From positions 1 through 64,000 of the forward strand of contig DISK01000003.1 of NCBI GenBank assembly GCA_002421905.1: a stretch of 64,000 nt of DNA, given 5' to 3'. The DNA comes from Micavibrio sp. UBA6212 (GTDB lineage Bacteria > Pseudomonadota > Alphaproteobacteria > Micavibrionales > Micavibrionaceae). The stretch's first letter is position 1, and each line of letters starts with the position of its first letter. Positions 50,238 to 58,873 of the stretch are shown here, piece by piece. The notes beneath the pieces were generated by a model. It saw nothing but the letters and a program-made list of their open reading frames with translations, ran no database searches and was not told the DNA's origin. The position numbers and the translations under genes were made by a program.

Positions 50238-52061
50238 CTATTTCTCATCGCCCATTTTGAGGGCTGCGATAAAGGCGGATTGAGGAATTTCGACGTTTCC
50301 GAACTGGCGCATTTTCTTCTTGCCCTCTTTTTGTTTGTCGAGAAGCTTGCGCTTACGGGATATGTCTCCGCCATAACATTTTGCGGTGACGTCCTTGCGC
50401 ATGGCCGAAACATCTTCGCGGGCGATAATTTTCGCTCCAATGGTGGCCTGAATGGCAATTTTGAAGAGCTGGCGCGGGATCAGTTCTTTTAAGCGTTCGC
50501 AAATCTGACGACCACGCCGTTCGGCTTGGGATCGGTGGACAATCATCGACAGGGCGTCAACGGGTTCTTGGTTGACCATGACTTCCATTTTGACCAGATC
50601 ACCCGCTTCGAACGTGTCGAGATGGTAATCAAAGCTGGCATAGCCGCGCGAGATGGATTTCAGTCGGTCATAAAAGTCGAAGACAATCTCGTTGAGCGGC
50701 AGGCGATATTCAAGCATTGCACGCGACCCGACATAAGACAGATTGACTTGCTTGCCACGGCGTTCTTCGCACAACTTTAACAAGCCGCCGAGATATTCAT
50801 CAGGGGTTAGAATAGTTGCCTTGATCCATGGTTCATAAACTTCACTGATCCGTTGGACTGCTGGCATATCGACAGGGTTATAAATCTCCATTTTGGAGCC
50901 GTCAGTGAGGTCGAGCTTATACACAACACTTGGCGCGGTGGGAATCAGGTCGAGGTCAAATTCGCGGTCAAGGCGTTCTTGAATAATCTCCATATGAAGA
51001 AGGCCTAAAAAGCCGCAACGGAACCCCATACCGAGGGCTTGGGAGCTTTCCTGTTCGTAATGGAGCGACGCGTCATTGAGTGCCAGTTTACCCAGACAGT
51101 CGCGCAGCTTTTCAAACTCCGAACTGTCAATCGGGAACAGCGAACAAAATACCATCGGGATGGATGGTTTGAAACCTGCTAGGGGTTTAACTTTATCGGC
51201 TTGTCTTTCTTCGGTGATGGTATCACCGACTTTGGTTTCCGAAATTTCCTTGATGGCGGCGGTAATAAATCCCATCTCGCCTGGGCCCAATGCATCGACC
51301 AGAGTATGTTTGGGAGTGAAAATACCGACCTGTTCGACCTCGCGGGTGGCGCCAGTCCCCATAAATCTGATTTTCATTCCTTTTCTCAGGTATCCGTCAA
51401 CAACGCGTACCAGAATGACCACGCCCAGATAGGCGTCATACCATGAATCGACCAGTAACGCTTTGGTCGGGGTGTCCGGATTGCCTTTTGGGGCAGGCAG
51501 GCGCTGGTGAATAGCTTCCAGAAGCTGATCAATGTTGAGGCCGGATTTTCCTGAAACACAGATGGCGTCTGATGCATCAATGCCAATCACATCTTCGATT
51601 TGTTCTTTGACCCGCTCGACGTCTGCAGCTGGCAAATCAATCTTGTTGATGACCGGAATGATCTCGTGATTGTTTTCAATGGCCTGATAAACATTGGCCA
51701 GTGTTTGGGCTTCGACCCCTTGCGTGGCGTCAACGACCAGCAATGATCCTTCACAAGAAGCCAAAGATCGTGACACTTCATAAGTAAAGTCCACATGTCC
51801 GGGCGTATCCATCAGATTATATTGATAGGTTTCACCGTCATTGGCTGTGTACATCAGGCGAACTGTCTGGGCTTTGATGGTGATCCCGCGTTCGCGCTCG
51901 ATATCCATATTATCGAGCACCTGTTCTTTCATCTCTCTGCTGGTCAAGCCACCACAGGACTGGATCAGCCGGTCGGCCAAGGTTGATTTTCCATGGTCAA
52001 TATGGGCGATGATCGCAAAGTTACGGATTTTTTCTAATGGTTTTTTCAGGTCTGAGCTCAT
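50238..52061 (-). CDS. lepA: Elongation factor 4 (LepA)
   Basis: A 607-residue translational GTPase that acts on the ribosome during initiation/assembly or back-translocation. The G domain has AHIDHGKSTLADRLI, DTPGHVDFTYEVSRSL and NKIDLPAAD. EF-G-like domains II, III and V follow, with the LepA-specific C-terminal domain (AKCYGGDISRKRKLLDKQKE). Length is normal. The ATG at 52061 is preceded by AAGGGGG; an in-frame ATG 12 bp upstream lies inside that site. It follows the five-gene unknown cluster in the same direction. Confidence 0.97.
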   Translation of the reverse strand: MSSDLKKPLEKIRNFAIIAHIDHGKSTLADRLIQSCGGLTSREMKEQVLDNMDIERERGITIKAQTVRLMYTANDGETYQYNLMDTPGHVDFTYEVSRSLASCEGSLLVVDATQGVEAQTLANVYQAIENNHEIIPVINKIDLPAADVERVKEQIEDVIGIDASDAICVSGKSGLNIDQLLEAIHQRLPAPKGNPDTPTKALLVDSWYDAYLGVVILVRVVDGYLRKGMKIRFMGTGATREVEQVGIFTPKHTLVDALGPGEMGFITAAIKEISETKVGDTITEERQADKVKPLAGFKPSIPMVFCSLFPIDSSEFEKLRDCLGKLALNDASLHYEQESSQALGMGFRCGFLGLLHMEIIQERLDREFDLDLIPTAPSVVYKLDLTDGSKMEIYNPVDMPAVQRISEVYEPWIKATILTPDEYLGGLLKLCEERRGKQVNLSYVGSRAMLEYRLPLNEIVFDFYDRLKSISRGYASFDYHLDTFEAGDLVKMEVMVNQEPVDALSMIVHRSQAERRGRQICERLKELIPRQLFKIAIQATIGAKIIAREDVSAMRKDVTAKCYGGDISRKRKLLDKQKEGKKKMRQFGNVEIPQSAFIAALKMGDEK

Positions 52062-52135
52062 AACCCCCTTCAATAGGGGGTTTTGGGCTATTTTTCAATA
52101 GGATTTTTGGCCATCTGGCCGCTGGGGGATGCTTA

Positions 52136-53203
52136 TCAGTTGGGGGATTTGTGCCGGAATGGGTAGCGATAGGCCTCGACAACATGGTCTGGAACAGGTT
52201 GGATTTCTGCGATTTTGGTCAAGGGATCCGTTGCAAATAATTTGTAGTTTCGTTTTCGGGCGATTTCCAGCCAGTCATCCAAAGGTGTGGCGTGCGGGCC
52301 TCGACCGGTTTCGCTTTGGGCGACCATCAAAACATTGGTTTTTTGATCGCGGTAGGTAATCAGAATATGGTCAATACCCAAGGGGCGGCCTTTATCATAC
52401 CCTTTGGGGCCAGAATCAACGGTCAGAACCATTCCGGACTTGATGGTGTCGGTATTGATGTCCTGACCTTGCAGATATTTTCCGGATTTTGCAAAAGTCC
52501 AGAAAATGCCTGAGGATGTTGTGGACATGCCCTCCAAATCCAGATTGATTTCAAGATGGTGGTCTAAATCTCTTTTTGCGAATTGCAACCCCTTGGCAAC
52601 AAAATGGCTACAATTAATCCTACCGTTTCGGCCATCTGCTTTTAATCCATATCCCATGCCATCGGTCTTTGTTAGCAGACGGTGAATGGATCTATTGAAT
52701 GTTTCTCTGATTGTTTTTTCATCAGGCATATTTTGATCTTTGGTCAGATCAACTGTTTTGACGCTTCGGTCTGGCAGAATAACCCTTGTGAGTTTTGTTA
52801 GTGGAATGACATTCTGGTTTGTAGAGGAGGGGGAGGGTTTTTCCGGCAATAAAGTAGGGGCCAGTGTTGCCATGATAAAGCTTGAGGTCAATATCGCACT
52901 TGCAAGAACCAGTTTCTTTGGGCCAAAAAAATTTCTTTGAGGTGTTGGGGTGATAGAGGGGGGGTGTTGGAGACTCTTCCTTACGTCGAGATATTTCCTT
53001 GCAATCTCGAGTCTGAATTCCAGAAAGTCCCGAGATTTCCCACCGTCCTTTTTCAAGAGATTATTCATGGCCAGAAGACGTTTCAGCATAAGCTGACGGT
53101 CGTCCAGCAGGAGAATTCGCTCTGACAGATTTTTGTATGATCTTAATCTTGCAGCCTCAGCAGAAAGGTATGTTTCTGCTGTTTTTTTGTCATTTTCACT
53201 CAT
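52136..53203 (-). CDS. Membrane-anchored NlpC/P60- or CHAP-like putative hydrolase
   Basis: A 355-residue protein. Residues 1-95 are helical and charged and probably cytoplasmic. One membrane helix follows (about 96-118, LVLASAILTSSFIMATLAPT). The outer domain contains GRINCSHFVAKGLQFAKRDL with a Cys at a helix start, GIDHILITYR with a His, and SGMVLTVDSG. This Cys...His arrangement on a papain-like fold fits NlpC/P60 or CHAP peptidoglycan hydrolases. The assignment is by pattern, not by a full motif. AAAGGTGAG precedes the ATG. Last gene of the cluster, 75 bp from lepA. Confidence 0.65.
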   Translation of the reverse strand: MSENDKKTAETYLSAEAARLRSYKNLSERILLLDDRQLMLKRLLAMNNLLKKDGGKSRDFLEFRLEIARKYLDVRKSLQHPPSITPTPQRNFFGPKKLVLASAILTSSFIMATLAPTLLPEKPSPSSTNQNVIPLTKLTRVILPDRSVKTVDLTKDQNMPDEKTIRETFNRSIHRLLTKTDGMGYGLKADGRNGRINCSHFVAKGLQFAKRDLDHHLEINLDLEGMSTTSSGIFWTFAKSGKYLQGQDINTDTIKSGMVLTVDSGPKGYDKGRPLGIDHILITYRDQKTNVLMVAQSETGRGPHATPLDDWLEIARKRNYKLFATDPLTKIAEIQPVPDHVVEAYRYPFRHKSPN

Positions 53204-53249
53204 GACTCACCTTTGAAAACACCTGATTGGTTTTTGTTTTATTTTCTAG

Positions 53250-55016
53250 TTACAGGAATTCCCTTGGTGTATCCATCGCAATTTTATAACAGGTTTTTGC
53301 TGCGGCCGAATTGTTGGCGTGAACTTCATTGCATGCCGCTTCGTATGTCTGGGAACTGAACCTTGTTTGCTCTGTAGAGACAGAAACTATGGGTTTTTGT
53401 TCCGGATTGGTTTTGGCCTTAAAGCTCACACTGACTGGTTGGGACGTGTCAGCTTGCTGTTTGGGTGCAATCTGGTGCGGCGCTTTGTGATCCGGTTGTG
53501 CAATCGATGTTTTCAAAATATTTTGAGCCTCTTCAAGCGTATAGTCTCCGTGCATTTTTGGTGCTGCGGTGTTCTTTGCGATTGAAGAGGTTGTGGTCGG
53601 GGCATCGATTTTTTGAATAGGAGATTCTGTCTGGCTGGCTCCGGTATTGAACATCATCGACAAACTGATTGCGGCTACGCTGGCCATGCTTGCGACGGCG
53701 CCGGTGGCGAATCCGGAGGGAACTCTCGGTGTCAGTGCGGCCACAGTATTTTTTGCGGCTTCACTGAATTGCTTTTTCAGTCCGGAAAAGAAAATCCCAA
53801 CTTTTTCAACGATGGTTTTCTGGGGCATCAAAATTTCTTCTGAAGAATCATCCAGTGTTTTCTCCTCAAACATGTCGTCAATCACGGATCTGCTTCTGGG
53901 GGTTAGGCCTGCGTCAACGATTCGCTGGTGGGCAAGTTGCGTGGCTTGTCCGGTTTTCTTAAGGAAGGCATCAACGGGCCTTGTGTCGTCGCCTGTTCTT
54001 TGCGCCTCCTTGCGGTATGCAAGGGCTTCGTCCCGATCATCAAGGATGGAATGGATCAGGAAGTTATTCAAAAATTCAGGTTCTGACTTGCGCGCAGTTT
54101 CCCATGCATATAACGCACGTTGTTCCAGTTCTTGCGAGTTAAACGGGTTGTAATTCACTATGGCGGCGAGATCGTCGGTTTCTTCGTCCGCGCCGGCCTG
54201 GTCTTCGATGGAGTAATCGAACTTCGCCATGACTTCACTTTGAAATTTCATCAACAAACGGCGATGGTCGATCAACAGTAAAGTTGTCTCATCCTTTAAC
54301 CCTTGGGCCAGACGTGCGTTAATTTCTCTTGCTGCGCTTGCGATCGGAACAGACAGGCGGCTATCCAGAAGGTGCGGATCACTGTTCTGCCAGATTTGTT
54401 GCACCGTGGCCGAGGTAAGTCTTTGCGCTTGCAAAGCCTCTTTTAACAGCTTGTCTTGCAACTGTTTCAATTCCTGATTTTCAGGCGCTTTTTCCTGTTG
54501 TTCTGAGAGAGCAGCCGTTGGGGCAGTCGTTGGGGGAGCCGATGCTGCCGCTTCGATTTTTTTGGTGGCCTCTGTCGTGGCGCGGGAAATCTGCTGGTCG
54601 ATCAGGCGGTTCAAGCGAGATGTTGTTTTGATCTTATTATTTTCATCTTCGATCAAGGCCTGATTGTGGGCAAGGGCGTCTTGCATGATCTGACGATCCT
54701 GCTCGTTATCCAGATTTTGCAATAGATCTTCTATGGCGGTCTGGTTTTTCTCGATATCTACCACCTTTTTCGTGATTTGCTCGCGAAGCTCGGCCAGACG
54801 GGATGCTTCGAGATTAAGGATATTTCTATACATCGACAGTGCAAATTCTATCTGCTCTTGTGTTGGCTGCTGCATTTCTTTGAGCTCATTCAGAAACAAT
54901 ACGCGCCGTTTTTGCAGATTTTCAATTTCTGCTTTTTCGTCAAATGGTGCAGGCACCAAAGATTTCTCATCCTCATCTCGCAATGAGTTGTATACACTTT
55001 TTGTGGGATGGGACAT
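53250..55016 (-). CDS. Large coiled-coil membrane protein of unknown function
   Basis: A 588-residue protein. Residues about 25-150 and 185-300 are strongly helical and Glu/Lys/Gln-rich, typical of coiled coils. A hydrophobic, Ala/Ser/Gly-rich helix lies near 435-455 (FATGAVASMASVAAISLSMM). After it comes a Thr/Gln/Lys-rich linker and a short C-terminal part with two Cys (EAACNEVHAN, KTCYKIAM). AAGGAG precedes the ATG at 55016; a GTG 9 bp upstream is less well placed. It is transcribed after a terminator (55193-55222), so it has its own promoter. Family not recognised. Confidence 0.7.
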   Translation of the reverse strand: MSHPTKSVYNSLRDEDEKSLVPAPFDEKAEIENLQKRRVLFLNELKEMQQPTQEQIEFALSMYRNILNLEASRLAELREQITKKVVDIEKNQTAIEDLLQNLDNEQDRQIMQDALAHNQALIEDENNKIKTTSRLNRLIDQQISRATTEATKKIEAAASAPPTTAPTAALSEQQEKAPENQELKQLQDKLLKEALQAQRLTSATVQQIWQNSDPHLLDSRLSVPIASAAREINARLAQGLKDETTLLLIDHRRLLMKFQSEVMAKFDYSIEDQAGADEETDDLAAIVNYNPFNSQELEQRALYAWETARKSEPEFLNNFLIHSILDDRDEALAYRKEAQRTGDDTRPVDAFLKKTGQATQLAHQRIVDAGLTPRSRSVIDDMFEEKTLDDSSEEILMPQKTIVEKVGIFFSGLKKQFSEAAKNTVAALTPRVPSGFATGAVASMASVAAISLSMMFNTGASQTESPIQKIDAPTTTSSIAKNTAAPKMHGDYTLEEAQNILKTSIAQPDHKAPHQIAPKQQADTSQPVSVSFKAKTNPEQKPIVSVSTEQTRFSSQTYEAACNEVHANNSAAAKTCYKIAMDTPREFL

Positions 55017-55192
55017 CGCACACACTCCTTATTCTCTATTACACATACACACTTGCCGTTTGGATAACATCTATTCCGGTCTGTTTGTTTTTATCGCCGG
55101 TAAAATTTTCGTATGTCATCGCGTGAAAAGAGTATGCCACATTCGTGACATAATTTGCAAACTTTTCGGGAGGGATTTGGCAAAGATAAGGC

Positions 55193-55222
55193 AAAAGAAA
55201 AACCCCCGCCATGGCGGGGGTT
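55193..55222 (-). terminator. Rho-independent terminator of 55240-56082
   Basis: ACCCCCGCCATGGCGGGGGT is a perfect palindrome. On the minus strand it is followed by TTTTTCTTTT. It splits the five-gene cluster into two transcription units. Confidence 0.9.
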
Positions 55223-55239
55223 GAATTGTTATTAGTCGC

Positions 55240-56082
55240 TTAACTTGGCTGACATTCTGGCATTTTACTACCAAAGGTCGTGTTGCATATTGCAGGTTTT
55301 TCTGCGGCAGCCGAAGGTGTTGTTTCAGATGGGGCTGTTGCGGCTACGCCGTTTGCACTGAATGTGCTTGCCTTATCCGGGTTTGTTCCTCCGCTTGCGC
55401 GCTGTGAGGTTCTCGATTCGCCGACGATCTTTGCATCATCCATGACCTTCCTGATCAGATCCTCTGCTTTCTTGGCAGCATCTGCACCAGAGACTTCACC
55501 AATTTTTGGTGTTCTGGCATTGTTACGATCTGATTGACGAACGGCATCTTCTTCAATTTTATCCACTTTCAGATCCTTGGAAGCTTGAATGGATGTATCG
55601 ACCAAATTCTTGCCAATCTCTTCCAACCCAGGGATCGCGGATACAATTGAGCCTATCATAGCGAGTAGTTTGTATCCGCTAGCTGCCCCTTTGATAATCA
55701 TTGTTTGAACATCAAGTTCTGCGGATATTCTTTGTTGTTGAGTGCTGTAGTAGAGATCTTGATATTGACTGTGATCTTTTTTCTGAAGGTCTTGCTCGGT
55801 TGTTCTTGCAAGCTTCCAGATCTCCTGAGCGGATTGACCAAAAGTTTTGCGAAGGTCATATTTTCCTTCTTGCGCGAGTTTGAGAACCTTGTTCACATTC
55901 TCCGCAAGTTGCATATTACCGGTCTGTTTGTAATATCCTTCAAACAGACGCATCATCTCGACGGAAATATCTGGTGAGGTCGGGTCGAGCTCACTTATTC
56001 CGCGGATCAGGCCTTGTAAGGCGATTCCATTTGGATCCTGAACTGCTGCAGAACCTGCCGGTGTTGTTTGTTCGTTAGCCAT
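55240..56082 (-). CDS. Protein of unknown function, unassigned cluster
   Basis: A 280-residue helical protein with no Sec signal. A hydrophobic stretch in the middle (about 131-155, GAASGYKLLAMIGSIVSAIP) could insert into a membrane. The C-terminal 50 residues are Ser/Thr/Ala/Pro-rich and end with two Cys (ICNTTFGSKMPEC). GAGAGGG precedes the ATG. It is the last gene of a three-gene unit (57063, 56131, 55240) with its own terminator. All three share the pattern of a soluble start, one hydrophobic centre and a low-complexity tail. Confidence 0.65.
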   Translation of the reverse strand: MANEQTTPAGSAAVQDPNGIALQGLIRGISELDPTSPDISVEMMRLFEGYYKQTGNMQLAENVNKVLKLAQEGKYDLRKTFGQSAQEIWKLARTTEQDLQKKDHSQYQDLYYSTQQQRISAELDVQTMIIKGAASGYKLLAMIGSIVSAIPGLEEIGKNLVDTSIQASKDLKVDKIEEDAVRQSDRNNARTPKIGEVSGADAAKKAEDLIRKVMDDAKIVGESRTSQRASGGTNPDKASTFSANGVAATAPSETTPSAAAEKPAICNTTFGSKMPECQPS

Positions 56083-56130
56083 TTTTGCCCTCTCTTAATT
56101 TTTCTGTCTTACACTGGATTTCTAAATATC

Positions 56131-56970
56131 TTATTTGTATCCGCTCATAGCAAGAGTTTGGCTTGCTACGTATGCTTTTTGATTGTCATCCATTGGCAAC
56201 TCATTAATCAGACCAATAAAGCTCTGGGATGATGCCAAGCCTTTTCCTTCAGCTGGCTGTAGCATAGAGTCTTTATTCTGGTCAATTTGTTCCTGCAGAA
56301 TGCTTTTGAATCTGGTCTCGTAGGTTGTGATGCTGTCCGCTGTGGTGGAAATTTGGGACTTAATTAATGAGCCAAATTTCGTTGCTGCTTGATCTATGCT
56401 GACGTGCGGCGTTTCTCCAGTCAGAAATGCACGTCCCGCTTTTTGTGCAACGGCAACCGAACCTTGTTGGGCACTAACCAATTGCTCGCTTTGCTTGGCC
56501 TGACTGACCTGTTGTTTAATCTCAGCCTGTGGCTTGCCTTCTACGACCCCGTACAATTGCTTGCCTGTCTGGATGGCCATCCCTTCCGTTCCCGGAGTGA
56601 ATGGATTATCAACAAAAAGACCATACCCTAAAGCTGTTGCTACAAGGGGTTTTTTGATCCAATTGGGCAGATGATTGGCGAACCCCATTATTCCACCCAC
56701 GGCACCACCAAATCCGGGGGTCATTGGTGCGGCGACAGGCGGAGCTGATGTTGGTGGCTTACCGACTCCGTTACCCGCGGCTCTTGTAGAGTTTTCTGCT
56801 CCGCGTTCACCTTTTTTCACACTTTCCAAATAATCTGCAACGGCATTTGCGTCTGTAATGGGTTTTCTCTTGGCTGCGTCTACAGCGGCATCAACGGCTG
56901 GCTGGTGCGCTATACGCTCGGCGTTTTTGAAAGCCTCATAACCTGTTTTAAATTTTTCGATCAGCCCCAT
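56131..56970 (-). CDS. Protein of unknown function with Gly-rich hydrophobic centre
   Basis: A 279-residue protein. An Ala/Lys-rich helical start (FKTGYEAFKNAERIAHQPAV) and a Pro/Ala linker lead to a Gly-rich hydrophobic region (about 90-125, FGGAVGGIMGFANHLPNWI and VATALGYGLF), then Gln-rich helices (QQVSQAKQSEQLVSAQQGSV). No Sec signal. The ATG at 56970 is preceded by GGAG and GTGTGTG, a leader nearly identical to that of the gene starting at 55016. Such Gly-rich hydrophobic centres occur in translocator and pore-forming proteins, but nothing specific is recognised. Confidence 0.65.
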   Translation of the reverse strand: MGLIEKFKTGYEAFKNAERIAHQPAVDAAVDAAKRKPITDANAVADYLESVKKGERGAENSTRAAGNGVGKPPTSAPPVAAPMTPGFGGAVGGIMGFANHLPNWIKKPLVATALGYGLFVDNPFTPGTEGMAIQTGKQLYGVVEGKPQAEIKQQVSQAKQSEQLVSAQQGSVAVAQKAGRAFLTGETPHVSIDQAATKFGSLIKSQISTTADSITTYETRFKSILQEQIDQNKDSMLQPAEGKGLASSQSFIGLINELPMDDNQKAYVASQTLAMSGYK

Positions 56971-57062
56971 CACACACTCCATTTTTAATATGTTAATTGC
57001 ATTTTATCATAGCTCTATTGAATATTGCAAACTTTTATAGAACTATGACCGCTTTTTATTCC

Positions 57063-58310
57063 CTATACGACTGGGGCAGGCGCGGCAGGCGCGTTCTGCT
57101 GGGTCGCCATAATCGGTTTTGTTTCACTTAACTCTTTGTTTTCAATGAGATGGATCGCCTTTGTGGTTGAATCTCCTACCAGACCATCAATGCTCTTATT
57201 ATATAAACCTAGGGCATAGCCGCAGGTCTGCAAGGCCATGACCCGGGGGTCATATCCGTACGGGTTGGCGGGTTGTTCCCGCAAGTCTTTTGCCAGATCC
57301 TTCATGCGGGTTTCATATTGGGTCCGCAAATCGTCAGTCAGACTCGATGGCTTGATCGCGTCCTTGATAGCTTTATCGGCGGCCTGCATGGTGTATTTGC
57401 CTGCGATGTCATCAATTGTATGCGTGTATAGTTTTTTATCTGTCAAAAGCTCTTGAAGTGCGTGAACACCGTCTTTGCTGAACTGGGTGGGGTTTTCCGA
57501 ATCGATAAGGTCATTCCCGAGAGCCAATCCCAGAATTTTTGCTGTTTGAGGCATAGTTGATGTGGATTGTTTTGGTGCTGAAATCTCGTGAGACGCAAGT
57601 TTGATCTGTCCTCGGTCTTCATTGGGTTTCTTTGCCTTCGCTTCAGCCCCTTCGGTCGCTGGTGTGCCAAATGAAATTTTTGGTACTTCAGTTGGTGCGG
57701 CAACGGTTTGAGTGGCTGCGTCTGTTGTGATACCAAAACCAACTTTGTTGTACATTGTTTGCCCGAAGCCCAAATAATCTTCTGTTATTTCGTAGCCTTC
57801 AATGGCTGTCTCTGTGGCAAAACCTATGACTCCAGCTTTAGGGGCGACAGTACCTATGACCTGTGCCACTTTGGAAGCGCCCAAAGCCTGACCCCCGGGG
57901 ATAAAGAATGACCCGACCAGAGGAACCATTTGTCCTCCAAAGTGGATATATCCGTCATTCGTACCTGCTCTTAATTCAGGACGCTTTTTGCCAAGGATTT
58001 CGAGATTATCCTCGTACTCGCCCATCATTTGTCTTTTGAACCATTCTGAAGAATATTTTTGATCTTCCGGAGCCTGTTCGAATTTTTTACCGTCGGTATG
58101 TTCTTTATAAAACCTATGAATCATCTGGGGAAGGCCGAGTGCGTAGCTGATCGTCGAAGCAGTTCCTTCGGCTATGCCATCTTTCAGGACTTTGGTCTCG
58201 TGGGTTTGATCCATCAAACGGTTGATAAAATTTGCAGGGGAAGCATCCGCAGCGCGGACCAGAGCTCGATAGGATGAAGATGATTTCAGGTCTTCCCAAA
58301 AGCTTGCCAT
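57063..58310 (-). CDS. Protein with C-terminal peptidoglycan-binding-like domain, unknown function
   Basis: A 415-residue protein. Residues 1-120 are mixed and soluble. A hydrophobic Gly/Ala/Val-rich region lies at about 125-170 (MVPLVGSFFIPGGQALGAS, APKAGVIGFATETAIEGY). After a Pro/Thr/Lys linker, the C-terminal part (about 358-396) VMALQTCGYALGLYNKSIDG then LVGDSTTKAIHLIEN fits the PG_binding_1 pattern (LQ..L..LG.Y.G.IDG.FG..T..AI). No signal peptide. It is the first gene of the unknown cluster, so cluster function may relate to the cell wall. AAAGGGTG precedes the ATG. Confidence 0.7.
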   Translation of the reverse strand: MASFWEDLKSSSSYRALVRAADASPANFINRLMDQTHETKVLKDGIAEGTASTISYALGLPQMIHRFYKEHTDGKKFEQAPEDQKYSSEWFKRQMMGEYEDNLEILGKKRPELRAGTNDGYIHFGGQMVPLVGSFFIPGGQALGASKVAQVIGTVAPKAGVIGFATETAIEGYEITEDYLGFGQTMYNKVGFGITTDAATQTVAAPTEVPKISFGTPATEGAEAKAKKPNEDRGQIKLASHEISAPKQSTSTMPQTAKILGLALGNDLIDSENPTQFSKDGVHALQELLTDKKLYTHTIDDIAGKYTMQAADKAIKDAIKPSSLTDDLRTQYETRMKDLAKDLREQPANPYGYDPRVMALQTCGYALGLYNKSIDGLVGDSTTKAIHLIENKELSETKPIMATQQNAPAAPAPVV

Positions 58311-58873
58311 TTTTACACCCTTTTTTTTATTTTATATAACTATGGCTGATTTTATAGGAAAGTGAAGATCAATGCCATAAAAAAAGGGTAAACAATGTGT
58401 TAATGGGCGGTGGGGGCGAGGTGCTTGTTCAAAGAGCTCACCATACAGGTCAGAAAGACCATCAATCCGATCAGCCAGCTTGACCACAAAGACCATGATA
58501 AAATCAGGAAAATCAGGATTCCCGAGAAAATAACGGTTGGGAGAATCTGCGGCGCGATAGAAAAAGTGTAATATCCTTCGGTGTTAGGTGTTTAGGCTTT
58601 ACATTAAGTCTCAGATCCTCCCTCTCTCACATCTCTTCAATATTCCGATCTCTCAGGGCACATGGCATATACCAGCCACAGCTTGCAAGAGGATCAGCGT
58701 TGGACAATCACGACCTGAAAAAGAAATCGTGGGAAGGCCTTTTTTACAGGAGATTTGGTCACGCGTTAATCTTTGCGACAGAACGATAGAAAGCAAGTTT
58801 AGCCTTGTAACTTCGTTTGGCTTTATATAGCTATATTGAAATATCTCTGAACAGAAAAGTGTGGAAAGTTAAA
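58311..58873. other. Non-coding junction before the polysaccharide locus
   Basis: This 563-bp gap holds the upstream region of the unknown cluster (minus strand) and of the O-antigen-ligase fusion (plus strand). Its only coding-like content is the truncated membrane-protein fragment at 58400-58588. I see no other convincing gene. Short frames here lack a ribosome-binding site. Confidence 0.6.
58400..58588 (-). pseudogene. Remnant of a membrane protein gene
   Basis: A minus-strand frame of 63 codons without any ATG, GTG or TTG near its beginning. It encodes two hydrophobic helices (APQILPTVIFSGILIFLILS, then SSWLIGLMVFLTCMVSSLNK) and stops normally. It looks like the 3' end of a longer membrane-protein gene whose front has been lost. 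Chance hydrophobic frame is the alternative. Confidence 0.35.

Noticed and set aside
58588..58830. 80-codon plus-strand frame before the O-antigen-ligase fusion
   Set aside because: No ribosome-binding site, atypical composition, and it overlaps the upstream region of the real gene.
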